Below, piece after piece: positions 8,081 to 19,671 of a stretch of 64,000 nucleotides of DNA; positions within the stretch are counted from its first letter, which is position 1; each line of letters starts with the position of its first letter. Source of the DNA: DASZFV01 sp035549075 (lineage in GTDB: Bacteria; Myxococcota_A; Polyangia; Fen-1088); contig DASZRT010000075.1 in assembly GCA_035549075.1 (NCBI GenBank), positions 46,946-110,945 of the forward strand, read 5' to 3'. Under the pieces are notes generated by a model. The model was given only the letters and a program-made list of their open reading frames with translations, was not told where the DNA came from and did no database searches. Made by a program: the position numbers and the translations under genes.

Positions 8081-9969
8081 GTGTCCTCCCGTCGAGCGGC
8101 GAGCAGCACGGCGCCCTCGCCGGGAAAGAAGAGATCGTGATCTTCGCGCGGTCCGCGCACGCCGGGCCCGCCGTAGCGGGGATCGTCGCTCGACCACGCG
8201 AGGTGCCAGCGCGTACCGTGGGGCGGCGCGACCAACGGCTCCGAGAGCGAGGCGGGCTCGCGGTCGACGCCGAGGTTCAGCAGCAGCAGCCGGTCGCCCA
8301 GGCCGCGCGCGTCGGCGTCGTCGAAGTAGCGCACGACGAGCAGCGTGTCGCTCACGGCGACGGCGTCGACCTCGACGTCGCCTTCGCCCTCGCGCGCCAG
8401 CGTCGGATCGGTGCGCCGCAGCTCGAGCAAGTCGCGATGGAGCGCGAACGCGCGCGCATGGACCGGCGCCTCACGCTCGTCCCAGTCGAGGCGGCACGCC
8501 GCGAACGTCTCGGGCGACGCGGGATCGGGGAAGCGATCGCGCGCGTCGGGCGCGGCGTAGCGCAGGAACTGCTGGAGGAATTGCGCGCGCCCCGCCTTCA
8601 CCGACGCCTCGATCTGCGAGCCAGGCTCGGCGAAGTACGTGAACGAGGCCGTCGCGTTCCACTCCTGGCCCTGGAAGAGCATCGGCGTCGCGGGCGCGAG
8701 CAGCATGAGCGCCGTGAGCGCGCGCAGGCGCCCCGGCGCGACGCGCGTCCATGTGCGCGCGCCGAGCCCGTAGTTGGCGATCTGGTCGTGGTTCTCGAGG
8801 CACACGACGAACGAGCGCGGCGGCAGCCCCCGCGTCGAACGCCCGCGCGCCTTCTTCTGCCAGCGGTAGCGCTGACCTTGGAAGAGGAACCCGTGGCGCA
8901 CGCAGGCGGCCAGCTCTCTCGCGCGGCCCGAGTAGTCGACGAAGTAGCCGTCGCGGTGGCCTGTGAGCGCGACGCGCGCCGTGTGGTGGAAGTCGTCATT
9001 CCAGAGCGCGTCGAGGCCGAGGCCGCCCGCCTCGACGGGGCGGGCGATCGTCGCGTCCTGCGGCTCGTTCTCGGCGACGAAGTAGAGCGCGCGCCCGCCC
9101 GCGGCGTTGCGCGCCGTCGCGAGAGCGTCGACGAGGATGTGCGGCTGCGAGCTGTCGAAGATCGTCTGCGTCGCGTCGAACCGGAAGCCGTCGAGGTGGT
9201 ACTCGTCGATCCACATCGCGACGTTCTCGGTGACGAGGCGGCGCGCGGGCCGCGCGCCCTCGTCGAAGTTGATGCCGTCGCCCCACTCGGTGCCGCCCGC
9301 GCGCTGGTACTCGGGCGAGTAGCGCGGCAGCACGTTGCCGATGCTGCCCATGTGGTTGTAGACGACGTCGAGGATGACGCCCATGCCCAGCCGGTGGGCG
9401 TCGTCGACGAAGCGGCGAAACTCGTCGGGGCGGCCGTAGACGTGGTGAGGCGCCCACCAGAGCACGCCGTCGTAGCCCCAACCGCGCTCGCCCACGAACG
9501 AGGCGACGGGCATGACCTCGACGACGGTGACGCCGAGGCGCGCGAGATCGGGCAAGCGCGCGCGCGCCGCCTCCCACGTGCCTTCTTTCGTGAACGTGCC
9601 CACGTGCAGCTCGTAGACGACGCGGCCGCGCCGCGGGATCCCGCGCCAAGCCGCGTCCGTCCACGCGAACGTCGGGTCGACGACTTGCGACGGACCTTCG
9701 GGCCCCGACGGTTGGAAGCGCGACGCGGGATCGGGCAGCGGCTCGGTCTCGCCCTCGAGGCGGTAGCGGTAAGTGGCGCCCGCGGAGAGATGGGGCACGA
9801 CGCCGGACCACGCGCCGGGCGCATCGTCGCGCGCGAGCGGCACGAGGCGCGCCCCCGCGCCGTCGCCGACGACGACGTCGACGGCGGCGCGGTCCGGCGC
9901 GTAGACGCGAAACGAGACGCCCCCGCGTCCGTCGGGCTCGGCGCCCCACAGCCGTCGGCGCGCGGTCAC
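8077..9969 (-). CDS. treZ: Malto-oligosyltrehalose trehalohydrolase
   Basis: A 630-residue GH13 enzyme that releases trehalose from maltooligosyl-trehalose. It has an N-terminal CBM48-like beta-sandwich (LWGAEPDGRGGVSFRVYAP), then a TIM barrel with YELHVGTFT, VEVMPVA, GWGYDGV, VILDVVYNHMG, DGFRFDAT (nucleophile Asp), FVAENE (acid/base Glu) and CLENHDQ. The start is a GTG overlapping the treY TGA as GTGA. Its 3' end overlaps the debranching gene by 4 bp. Length and motif order are normal for TreZ. Confidence 0.95.
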   Translation of the reverse strand: MTARRRLWGAEPDGRGGVSFRVYAPDRAAVDVVVGDGAGARLVPLARDDAPGAWSGVVPHLSAGATYRYRLEGETEPLPDPASRFQPSGPEGPSQVVDPTFAWTDAAWRGIPRRGRVVYELHVGTFTKEGTWEAARARLPDLARLGVTVVEVMPVASFVGERGWGYDGVLWWAPHHVYGRPDEFRRFVDDAHRLGMGVILDVVYNHMGSIGNVLPRYSPEYQRAGGTEWGDGINFDEGARPARRLVTENVAMWIDEYHLDGFRFDATQTIFDSSQPHILVDALATARNAAGGRALYFVAENEPQDATIARPVEAGGLGLDALWNDDFHHTARVALTGHRDGYFVDYSGRARELAACVRHGFLFQGQRYRWQKKARGRSTRGLPPRSFVVCLENHDQIANYGLGARTWTRVAPGRLRALTALMLLAPATPMLFQGQEWNATASFTYFAEPGSQIEASVKAGRAQFLQQFLRYAAPDARDRFPDPASPETFAACRLDWDEREAPVHARAFALHRDLLELRRTDPTLAREGEGDVEVDAVAVSDTLLVVRYFDDADARGLGDRLLLLNLGVDREPASLSEPLVAPPHGTRWHLAWSSDDPRYGGPGVRGPREDHDLFFPGEGAVLLAARREDT

Positions 9970-12824
9970 GCGGCCTCCTCGATGACGAGAGCGACCGGCA
10001 GGTCGGCGAACACCTCGGCGAGGATCAGCTCGCATCGGCCGTCGCGCACGGCGGGCGCGAGCGATCGCGCCGTGAGCGCCTCGCGGTAGCGCGCGACCCC
10101 CGGCGGCGCCGTCCACGAGATCGTCGTGTCGCGCCAGTCGGCGGCCGCGGGCGGCCGGCCGCCTTCGGTGAGCGGCACGAAGAGCCGGCCGGTCGCGGCG
10201 ATGACGCGGGAACCGGTGATGCCGCGCGCGAAGGCGACGACGTGCTTGGCGAGCGCGCCGTTCGATCGGCACGCCTCGTAGGCGGCGCTCTCGAAGGCGT
10301 CGCGCCGCGCGGCCCGCGCCGCGAGCGCGCGGTGGAGCACGAAGAGCTTGAGCGCCTCGTCGGACGGCCGCGCCGCGAGCGCGCGCGCCGTCGCGCTCGC
10401 ATCGCCATCGGCGCGCCGGCGGACGTCGTCGAGCAGCTTGCGGCGCCGCTCGAAGTCGACGGGCCGCCGGTTGTCGGGGTCGGCGAACGAGAAGTCCCAC
10501 AGCTCCCCGCCCCAATAGATGTCGGGGACGCCCGGCGCCGCGACCTTGAGCAGCGTCTGCGCGAGGCTGTTGAGGTGACCGGCGGTCGCGATGCGCGCGA
10601 CGAAGCCTTCGACGGCGTCGTGGAACGCCGCGCTCCGCTCGCGATCGAGCAGCGCCGTCACGAAGGCGCCGACGGCGTCCTCGTAGGCGGCGTCGCGGTT
10701 GATCCAGCTCGTGAAGAGCTTCGCTTCGGCGATGGCCTTCGCGACCGTCGCCGCGAAGCGCGGCCCGAAGTCGGGGTTGCGCGACGGGCCGCCCGCGGGC
10801 CACGCGCCCACGAGCGCCTCGTAGATGAAGGTCTCGGTCAGCGGATCGGGCGGTTCGCCCTCGGCGTGGAGCGGGGCGTTGAGCGTGCGCCAGGCGAGCG
10901 CGGCGTCGCGCCACACGCGCGGCAGCTCGGACAGCACGTGCAGGCGGGCGCGCGCGTCCTCGCCGCGCTTCGTGTCGTGCGTCGCCGACGCCGAGAGGCC
11001 GCGCGGCTGCGCGGCCGCGCGCGCCGAGGCCGCGGCGTGGAACTCGGCGGTCGAGGCGCCGAGTCGATCGGGATCGCCGCCGACCTCGGCGAGGGAGAGC
11101 AGCGGAAAATGCCGGTAGAACGCCGTGTCTTCGAGGCCCTTGGCCATGACGGGGCCCGTGAGCTGCTGCAGGCGCAGCACGAAGTCGCGGCGCGCGGCGC
11201 GCTCGTCGGCCGACAAGCCCTCGGGATCGCGCAGCAGCAGCAGGCTCTCGATGAAGTCGAAGAGCGAACGGTTGATGACCGGGTTGCGGCGCGCGGCCTC
11301 GCGCACAGCGCGCGCGATGACCGCGCGATCGCGCGACGCGACCTCCTTGGCGTCGGGGGCGACGTAAGCGCGGTAGACGGGGAAGCACGACAGCACCTCG
11401 CGCAGCGCCTCGAGCAGGCTCGCGAAGGTGAAGTCGCGCGTGTAGCGGTGCTGTTCGGAGATCGCGTCGAGCTTACGCGCGAGCACGTTGAGCTCGGCCG
11501 CCAGCGCCGTCTCGAGGATCAGGCGGCGCGAGGCGTGCGCGACCTCGCTCCAGGGTGGGGCGTCGGGAACCAGCGCGCGCCAGGCCTCGCGAACCTCGCG
11601 CGCGCCGTCGGCGTCGACGAGCACGTTGGCCGTCGCCGCGAGGTGCTCGTACCCCGTCGTGCCGTCGACGGGCCACTCCGCGGGCAAGCCCTCGCCAGGC
11701 GCGAGGATCTTCTCGACGTAGATGAGCGCCGGACCGCCGGGCGCGTCGGACGAGCGCTCGCGCAGCCGGGTCAGCGTGCGCGTCGGATCGAGCAAGCCGT
11801 CGACGTGGTCGACGCGGAAGCCGGCGACGAGGCCGCGCGCCGCCCAGGCGAGCGGTCTTTCGTGCACGACATCGAACACGTCGTCGCGCTCGACGCGAAT
11901 GGCGGCGAGGTCGTTGATGTCGAAGAAACGACGGTAGTTGATCTCGTGCGCGGCGACGCGCCAGTGCGCGAGGCGGTAGTTCTGCTGCTCGACGAGGCGC
12001 TCGAGACCGTCGAAGCTGCGTGCGTCGCCGGGCGTGCCGTTGAAGTCACGCAGCACGGCCTCGAGGTCGGCGGCGACGTCGGGCTCGCGCGCGAGCAGCG
12101 CCGACAAGCGCCGAGTCAACGTGTCGCGCTCGTGGCGGCGCCCGCGCGCCTGGGCCCGCTGCGTGGGCCAGTGCTCGAGCGATCGCACGAGGCTCTCGAG
12201 CTCGACGGCGGCTTGCGCCTCGCCGCCCGCGCGCGCGACGACGCGCGTCCACAACGGCTCGAGCAACCAACGCCACGACGGCGGCGTCAGCGGCAGCTCG
12301 GTGTCGCCCGCGCGCAGCCGAAACGCGCCGTCGTCGACCTCGACGCGCAGCCGCCCCGACTCGAGCTCGCGCCCGAATTGCTCGCCGAGGATCGGCAGCA
12401 GCACCTTGCCGACGAGCTCGGGCTTGGGCGGGCCCCAGTCGATGTCGAAGAAGTCGTTCCACACCGAGCCCATGCCGTTCTCGAGCACGTCGCGCCAGCG
12501 CGCGTTCGCGGGATCGGCGACACACATGTGGTTGGGCACGACGTCGATGATGAGACCCAGGCCGCGCTCCGACGCCGCCGCCGCGAGCGCGACGAGGTCG
12601 TCCTCGTTGCCGAGGGCCGGATCGATGCGTCCGTGATCGACGACGTCGTAGCCGTGGGTGCTGCCCGCGCGCGCCGCGAGCAGGGGCGACAGATAGAGAT
12701 GGCTCACGCCGAGCGAGGCGAGGTACGGCACGAGCGCGCGGGCATCGGCGATCTTGAACGAGGCCGACAGCTGGAGGCGATACGTCGCCACCGGCGCCGC
12801 TCGGGCGCCCGCGGTTGGCGCCAC
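9966..12824 (-). CDS. treY: Malto-oligosyltrehalose synthase
   Basis: A 952-residue GH13 intramolecular transglucosidase that converts the reducing-end alpha-1,4 bond of maltodextrin to alpha-1,1. Signatures are VATYRLQLSASFKIADA at the N-terminus, SHLYLSPLLAARAGSTHGYDVVDH, LGLIIDVVPNHM, NYRRFFDINDLAAIRVE, GFRVDHVDGLLDP, YVEKIL and TAFYRH. The GTG at 12824 is preferred because the protein then begins just before the conserved ATYRLQL motif and has GAGGGG upstream; it is 11 bp from the preceding gene. The open frame further upstream overlaps that gene and is a shadow. Confidence 0.95.
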   Translation of the reverse strand: MAPTAGARAAPVATYRLQLSASFKIADARALVPYLASLGVSHLYLSPLLAARAGSTHGYDVVDHGRIDPALGNEDDLVALAAAASERGLGLIIDVVPNHMCVADPANARWRDVLENGMGSVWNDFFDIDWGPPKPELVGKVLLPILGEQFGRELESGRLRVEVDDGAFRLRAGDTELPLTPPSWRWLLEPLWTRVVARAGGEAQAAVELESLVRSLEHWPTQRAQARGRRHERDTLTRRLSALLAREPDVAADLEAVLRDFNGTPGDARSFDGLERLVEQQNYRLAHWRVAAHEINYRRFFDINDLAAIRVERDDVFDVVHERPLAWAARGLVAGFRVDHVDGLLDPTRTLTRLRERSSDAPGGPALIYVEKILAPGEGLPAEWPVDGTTGYEHLAATANVLVDADGAREVREAWRALVPDAPPWSEVAHASRRLILETALAAELNVLARKLDAISEQHRYTRDFTFASLLEALREVLSCFPVYRAYVAPDAKEVASRDRAVIARAVREAARRNPVINRSLFDFIESLLLLRDPEGLSADERAARRDFVLRLQQLTGPVMAKGLEDTAFYRHFPLLSLAEVGGDPDRLGASTAEFHAAASARAAAQPRGLSASATHDTKRGEDARARLHVLSELPRVWRDAALAWRTLNAPLHAEGEPPDPLTETFIYEALVGAWPAGGPSRNPDFGPRFAATVAKAIAEAKLFTSWINRDAAYEDAVGAFVTALLDRERSAAFHDAVEGFVARIATAGHLNSLAQTLLKVAAPGVPDIYWGGELWDFSFADPDNRRPVDFERRRKLLDDVRRRADGDASATARALAARPSDEALKLFVLHRALAARAARRDAFESAAYEACRSNGALAKHVVAFARGITGSRVIAATGRLFVPLTEGGRPPAAADWRDTTISWTAPPGVARYREALTARSLAPAVRDGRCELILAEVFADLPVALVIEEAA

Positions 12825-12834
12825 GAGCGCCCCC

Positions 12835-13887
12835 TCAGAGCGCGACGCGCTGCCAGCCGTCTCGCGGCAGGCGCGCGTCGTCGCTCGGAAGGAGCCCAAC
12901 CGTCGCGAGGCGCGCGAGCAGCCCGCCGAGCGCGCCGCTTTGCTGCAGCACCTCGAGCAGCCGCTCGGGCGTGCCGCAATCGGACCAGCCCGCGTCCGCC
13001 ATCTCGACGACGGCGAGGCCCGGCAGCGACGAGAGCAAATCACGCGAAAGATCGACGGCGGGGATGTCCGCGTAGATCTCGCGGCGAACGGCGCGCTCGT
13101 CGGCCTTGCCGATGCTCGAGCGGTAGCGCGTGAACGGCTGTGTGAGCGCGGCGTGACGCTCGAGGGCCTCGTGCCAGAACGTCTGTCCGTCGAGCGCGAG
13201 CACGAGCGTGTTCCAAAGCGCGCCCGCGCCCAACAGGCCCTCGGCCACGGCGGCGTTCGGCTTCTCGACGAAGCGCTCGACGGCGAGCTCGCCCGCTTCG
13301 CTGACGGCGGAGCCGCCGCGCAACGCGTGTCCCGGCTCGATCCAGCCGAGGTCCGTCGCGGCGCGATCGGCGCGCGCGCCCACCAGCACCGTGCGCGCCG
13401 GCGCGCGATCGACGCCGCGGAGCGCCGCCGTCACGGCGTCGAGGAACGGCGCGAGCTTGTCGACGTGGTGGTCCGACGGGTACACGACGACGCGCGCGCG
13501 CGGCGAAGCGTCGAGGACGTGCGCGAGCGGCAACAGCAGGCCGGGCAGCGTGCCGGCGTCGCGCGGCTGCTCGACGATGCGCACGCCCTCGTAGGCCGCG
13601 AGCTGCGCGCGCGCGAGGTCGGCGTGCTCTTCGGACACCACGACGATGGTCTTCTGGCTCGGTGACAGGCGCGCGGCGCGCGCCATCGTGCGCTGGAGAA
13701 AGGTCTGATCGTCGCCTTCGAGCGCCGCGAACTGCTTGGGCAAATCGCGCCCGTAGAGCGCACGCGTCAGGCGCGCGAGGCGCTGGCCGCGGCCCGCGGC
13801 GAGAAGGATCGCCCAAGGCGCGTTCGGATCGTCTTTTTCGGGGGGCGTGGGGGCGAACGAAGCGACGGACTTGGGCGGCTTTCTCAT
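12835..13887 (-). CDS. Mannose-1-phosphate guanylyltransferase-like sugar nucleotidyltransferase
   Basis: A 350-residue protein with the NTP-transferase signature ILLAAGRGQRLARLTR followed by PKQF, the pattern of ManC-type mannose-1-phosphate guanylyltransferases. Further family features are PSDHHV (metal-binding region), FVEKP and WNTLVLA. It would make GDP-mannose or a related NDP-sugar. The C-terminal cupin of bifunctional ManC is absent. The start ATG overlaps the Ser/Thr kinase stop as ATGA and treY begins 11 bp after its end, so it is built into a trehalose operon, an unusual place for this enzyme. Exact sugar specificity cannot be read from the sequence. Confidence 0.85.
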   Translation of the reverse strand: MRKPPKSVASFAPTPPEKDDPNAPWAILLAAGRGQRLARLTRALYGRDLPKQFAALEGDDQTFLQRTMARAARLSPSQKTIVVVSEEHADLARAQLAAYEGVRIVEQPRDAGTLPGLLLPLAHVLDASPRARVVVYPSDHHVDKLAPFLDAVTAALRGVDRAPARTVLVGARADRAATDLGWIEPGHALRGGSAVSEAGELAVERFVEKPNAAVAEGLLGAGALWNTLVLALDGQTFWHEALERHAALTQPFTRYRSSIGKADERAVRREIYADIPAVDLSRDLLSSLPGLAVVEMADAGWSDCGTPERLLEVLQQSGALGGLLARLATVGLLPSDDARLPRDGWQRVAL

Positions 13888-15086
13888 GGGGTCTCCAATC
13901 GGGTGGCGGGCGGCGAGGGGACGACGGCGGCGACGCGCGCGCCGAAGCCGCGCAAGCGCGTCCATTGACTCGAGACGGTCGAGCGCACCGAGCCGAGCTG
14001 CCAGCCGAGCGCGCCCAGCAGCGACAGCGACAGCACGACAGCGGGCATCGTGCGACGGAGCGTGCGGCGCGCCGTCGGGCGCAGCCGCTTCGTCGGCCGA
14101 TCCGTCGACGGCATGAGGCGCAGCGAAACGGGCTGCGAGCGGCGGGCGATGGCGCCGACGTCGATGAGCGCCGCCTCGAGCGCCTCGGCGAAGGCCAGCA
14201 CCGTCGGGTAGCGGTTCTCGCGGTCCCGCGACATGCCCTTGCGGAGCACGCGCTCGACGGGAGCCATGTCGCGGTCGGCTTCGACGCCGAGCTCGGCCGG
14301 GTTCTCGTGGACGATCGCATAGAGCACGGCGACGGGCGTCGCGCGCGCAAACGGCGCGCGACCCGTGATCAGCGTGTAGGTCAGCGCCGCGAGCGCGAAC
14401 TGGTCCGTGCGTCCGTCGACCTGGTCACGTAGCCCCTGCGCCTGCTCGGGCGCCATGTAGTCGGGCGTGCCGAACACCGCGCAGTCACCCGTGACCCGCT
14501 CGGTCCACTCGCAGAGTGAAGCGCCGAAGTCGATCACCTTGACGACGGGCGCCTGCCCCGGCGCGGGCGTCAGCACGACGTTCTCGGGCTTGAGGTCGCG
14601 GTGAACGACGCCCGCCGCGTGCGCGGCGTCGAGCGCGCTCGCGACCTGGCGCACGATCGCGACGATCTCGCCGGCGTCGAAGTGCCGCCCGGCATCGAGA
14701 GCCATGCGCAGGTCCTCGCCTTCGATGAGCTCCATCGCGATGTAGGGCACGCCGTTGGCCGCGACGTTAAAGTCGACGACCTGCACGATGTTCGGGTGGT
14801 GCAGCTGCGCGAGGACGCAGGCCTCACGGCAAAAGCGCGTGACCCACTCGGGACGCGCCGCGAACTCCGGCTGCAACGTCTTGATGGCGAGCGCGCGCGG
14901 AAAGCGCAGGTGAACGGCGCGGTAGACCTCTCCCATTCCGCCCGCGGCGAGGCCGTCGACGATCCGGTACGTGTTGTCGAGGATCTCGTCCTTCGCGAAC
15001 AGCGGCGTCGGCGTCGGAAGCGCGATCGGCGTCGCGACTGGCGGCGATGAGGTCGGCTCCTGATTCTCGATTTGAAGTTGATTCAC
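13884..15086 (-). CDS. Membrane-anchored Ser/Thr protein kinase
   Basis: A 400-residue Pkn-type kinase. The kinase domain spans about residues 38-300 with Gly loop GLAAGGMGEVYRA, VAIK-type Lys (ALAIKTL), catalytic loop VHRDLKPENVV, DFG in VIDFGAS and APE in YMAPEQ. A hydrophobic segment near residues 345-365 (MPAVVLSLSLLGALGWQLG) anchors it, with only a short exported tail. The start is GTG with AGGAGA upstream. It is the first gene of the chain kinase-nucleotidyltransferase-treY-treZ-debranching enzyme and overlaps the second gene by 4 bp, so it may tune storage-carbohydrate use. Confidence 0.92.
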   Translation of the reverse strand: MNQLQIENQEPTSSPPVATPIALPTPTPLFAKDEILDNTYRIVDGLAAGGMGEVYRAVHLRFPRALAIKTLQPEFAARPEWVTRFCREACVLAQLHHPNIVQVVDFNVAANGVPYIAMELIEGEDLRMALDAGRHFDAGEIVAIVRQVASALDAAHAAGVVHRDLKPENVVLTPAPGQAPVVKVIDFGASLCEWTERVTGDCAVFGTPDYMAPEQAQGLRDQVDGRTDQFALAALTYTLITGRAPFARATPVAVLYAIVHENPAELGVEADRDMAPVERVLRKGMSRDRENRYPTVLAFAEALEAALIDVGAIARRSQPVSLRLMPSTDRPTKRLRPTARRTLRRTMPAVVLSLSLLGALGWQLGSVRSTVSSQWTRLRGFGARVAAVVPSPPATRLETP

Positions 15087-15138
15087 GGCGGTCGTCTCCT
15101 GTCTCGCCGCGGAAGGTCTTCGAGAATCGTGCCAACGC

Positions 15139-15183
15139 CGAAACGGCCGAAACCCGCGCTGTACGTGGGCTTCGGCCGTTTCG
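15139..15183. terminator. Long stem-loop between NtrC-type gene and Ser/Thr kinase gene
   Basis: Arms CGAAACGGCCGAAACCC and GGGCTTCGGCCGTTTCG pair over 17 bp with one mismatch around an 11-nt loop. It lies downstream of the NtrC-type gene and upstream of the trehalose operon on the same strand. It may terminate the former or regulate the latter. There is no T tract. Confidence 0.45.
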
Positions 15184-15253
15184 CGGGCTCGCGCTCGCTA
15201 CGGAGGGGTAACGCGGTTACGGCGGCGTGGCGTGCCGCCACGCCGTACGCGAG

Positions 15254-16687
<1,434 letters not shown>

Positions 16688-16733
16688 GGCGAAATCCTAG
16701 GGTCGTCTCCCTGTAGCACAAGGGGGACGTTGA

Positions 16734-16749
16734 TGGCGGCGTTTGTGCG
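16734..16749 (+). promoter_or_regulatory. Weak sigma-54-like site upstream of GAF kinase
   Basis: TGGCGGCGTTTGTGCG has TGGC at -24 and GC at the correct -12 spacing but departs from consensus at several positions. It lies in the divergent region between the NtrC-type gene and the GAF kinase. Confidence 0.2.
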
Positions 16750-16841
16750 AATTTCGGGTCACGGCTGGTCAAGCGACCTCAGCGGGTGCAATGTTGCGTC
16801 GTGGCCGCGGTGTCGTGCTCGAAACGCGCGGGTGCCCGCGA

Positions 16842-18062
16842 ATGAGCGATGCCGCGCGAGACCGCGACCTCGACGCGCGGCGCGAAGGCGCGCTCGACTG
16901 CGTCACGGCGGGCCTGTCGTCGGCCGCGACGCGCGACGCGATCCTGCAATCGATTCTCGATGAGGGCAGCCGCGTGTTGGCGTCCTCGGCCGCCGTAGTC
17001 TACGTGACATCGCCCGAGGACGGGCGGCCTTTGCTCGTCGCGCACGTCGGCATCCCCGACGACGTCGCGCGCGCGGCGGCGACCCTCGCGGCCGACTCGA
17101 AGTTGCCCGTCGCCGTCGCGATGCGCGACGGCCAGCCCGTGTGGGCCCCCACCCCGGATGAGCTGGCGTCCCGGTTTCCGGAGTTCGTGCGCACCGTCGG
17201 CGACTCGATCGCGCGCGAGGCCCTCGTGGCGCTGCCGTTGCGCGTGCGCGGCGAGGTCGTCGCGGGCATCGGCTTCGCTTTCCCCGAGGCGCATGCCTTC
17301 GACGCGGGCGAACGCACCTTCCTGACGACGCTCGCCGAACGTTGCGAGACGGCCATGGAGCGCGCGCGCCTCTATGAAGAGGCGCAGGCCCAGCTGCGCT
17401 TCAATGAGATCGTCGCCGGCATCCTGGCCCACGATCTCAAGAACCCGCTGGCGGCCGTCATCATGAACGCGCGCCTCTTGCGCAACGCCGAGGGCGAGCG
17501 CGAGCGCACGATCGCCGCGCGCATCGTCACGAGCAGCGAGCGCATGGGCCGCATGATCGAGCAGATCCTCGACTGGACGCGCGTGCGCTCCGCGGCGGGC
17601 CACGTCCAGATCGTGCGCGCGTCGTGCAACCTGGGCGCGATCGCCGCCGAGGTGGTCGGCGAGGTGCGCGCCCGCAAGCCCGACGTGCCCATCACGATCG
17701 AGGCGCGCGGCGCGCTCGAAGGTCAGTGGGACGCCGACCGCCTCGCGCAGGTGCTGTCGAACGTCGTCGGCAACGCCGTCGACCACGCGTCACGGCCCGG
17801 CGTCGCGCTCAGGCTCACCGGAGAGGGTGACGAGGTCCGCATCGCCGTCGAGAACGAAGGCCAGATCGCCGACGAGCTCATGCAGTTCGTCTTCGAGCCG
17901 TTTCGCGGGCGCGCCTCGGGGGCGCGCGTGGGCGGGCGCGGCCTCGGCCTCGGGTTGTACATCACGCGGCAGATCGTGCTCGCGCACGGCGGGCGCATCG
18001 ATGTCGAGAGAACGCCCGACAACCGCGTGATCTTTTCGGTCACGCTGCCGCGGGCGACTTAA
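16842..18062 (+). CDS. GAF-domain sensor histidine kinase
   Basis: About 406 residues: a GAF domain (roughly residues 20-180), a HisKA domain with H-box HDLKNPLAAVIM (His near residue 197), and an HATPase with N-box QVLSNVVGNAVDHA and G-box RGLGLGLYITRQI. It is soluble and senses a small ligand or redox state through the GAF domain. The ATG before SDAARDRD was chosen; an ATG at 16791 would add 17 residues, and neither has a strong ribosome binding site. The kinase core closely resembles that of the protein at 2565-3410. It is divergent from the NtrC-type regulator. Confidence 0.92.
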   Translation: MSDAARDRDLDARREGALDCVTAGLSSAATRDAILQSILDEGSRVLASSAAVVYVTSPEDGRPLLVAHVGIPDDVARAAATLAADSKLPVAVAMRDGQPVWAPTPDELASRFPEFVRTVGDSIAREALVALPLRVRGEVVAGIGFAFPEAHAFDAGERTFLTTLAERCETAMERARLYEEAQAQLRFNEIVAGILAHDLKNPLAAVIMNARLLRNAEGERERTIAARIVTSSERMGRMIEQILDWTRVRSAAGHVQIVRASCNLGAIAAEVVGEVRARKPDVPITIEARGALEGQWDADRLAQVLSNVVGNAVDHASRPGVALRLTGEGDEVRIAVENEGQIADELMQFVFEPFRGRASGARVGGRGLGLGLYITRQIVLAHGGRIDVERTPDNRVIFSVTLPRAT

Positions 18063-18170
18063 CCTTAGGAGTTACCAGCGCCCGACGCACCGTCGTCGAG
18101 CGATACTCGAAAGTAACCAGCCGTCGGGCGAGACGCGGGGCCGGGTATGGAAATCTGGGCACTTTCGTCG

Positions 18171-18186
18171 TGGCAAGGGCCTTGCT
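18171..18186 (+). promoter_or_regulatory. Near-consensus sigma-54 (-24/-12) promoter
   Basis: TGGCAAGGGCCTTGCT matches the RpoN consensus TGGCACG-N4-TTGCW at every fixed position except one (C to A). It lies in the 136-bp gap before the RpoH/RpoD-like sigma factor gene. Transcription would begin about 12 bp after the -12 GC, close to 18196, almost at the predicted ATG (18199). Confidence 0.6.
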
Positions 18187-18198
18187 TCATGACGAGGC

Positions 18199-19175
<977 letters not shown>

Positions 19176-19176
<1 letters not shown>

Positions 19177-19565
19177 TGCTCGACATCCTGCTCGTGGAAG
19201 ACGAGCCCGAGCTGAGAGACTCGCTCGGTGAAGCGCTGCGTGAAGAAGGGCACGAGGTCGAGTTGGTGGGGGACGGCAAGGCGGCGCTCGACCGCCTCGC
19301 CGCTCGCCCCTTCCACCTCGTGGTGAGTGACGTCCGGTTGCCCGAAGTCGATGGAATGACACTGTTGCAGCGGGTCCGAAGCGAGTTCCCCTCGACGGAG
19401 GTCCTGCTCATGACCGCCTACGGTTCGCTCGGTGACGCCGCGCGCGCCGTGCGAGACGACGCCGTTCAATATCTGACGAAGCCGTTCGACCTCGACGAGC
19501 TGGTCTCGGTCGTCGACCAGGTCGACGAGCGCCGCCGCGTACGGATCCGTCAGAAAGCGCCTTAG
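19176..19565 (+). CDS. Stand-alone receiver related to NtrC receivers
   Basis: A 129-residue receiver with VEDEPELRDSL pocket, phospho-Asp in VVSDVRLPEVDG, switch Thr in LLMTAYG and Lys in LTKPFDLDEL. These segments match the receiver of the NtrC-type protein at 15254-16687 almost word for word, but no AAA+ or DNA-binding domain follows. The ATG overlaps the sigma factor TGA by one base (TGATG), and a GTG lies 3 nt earlier, so sigma factor and receiver are translationally coupled. It may modulate that sigma factor or the NtrC pathway. Confidence 0.92.
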
Positions 19566-19671
19566 CGTCCGCGCCCGTCAGGCCCGGCCTCGGGCGCTCC
19601 CTTTGTGACGCTTCTCCTTGACGGCCGGCATCGCTGGCCAGAAAGTGCGGAGGACGTCCTTGGGGGGATCG

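Noticed and set aside
18113..18134. GTAACC upstream of the sigma factor gene as an ECF promoter
   Set aside because: Sixteen nt downstream the sequence is GCGG, not CG at the required position. The nearby sigma-54 site explains the gene better.
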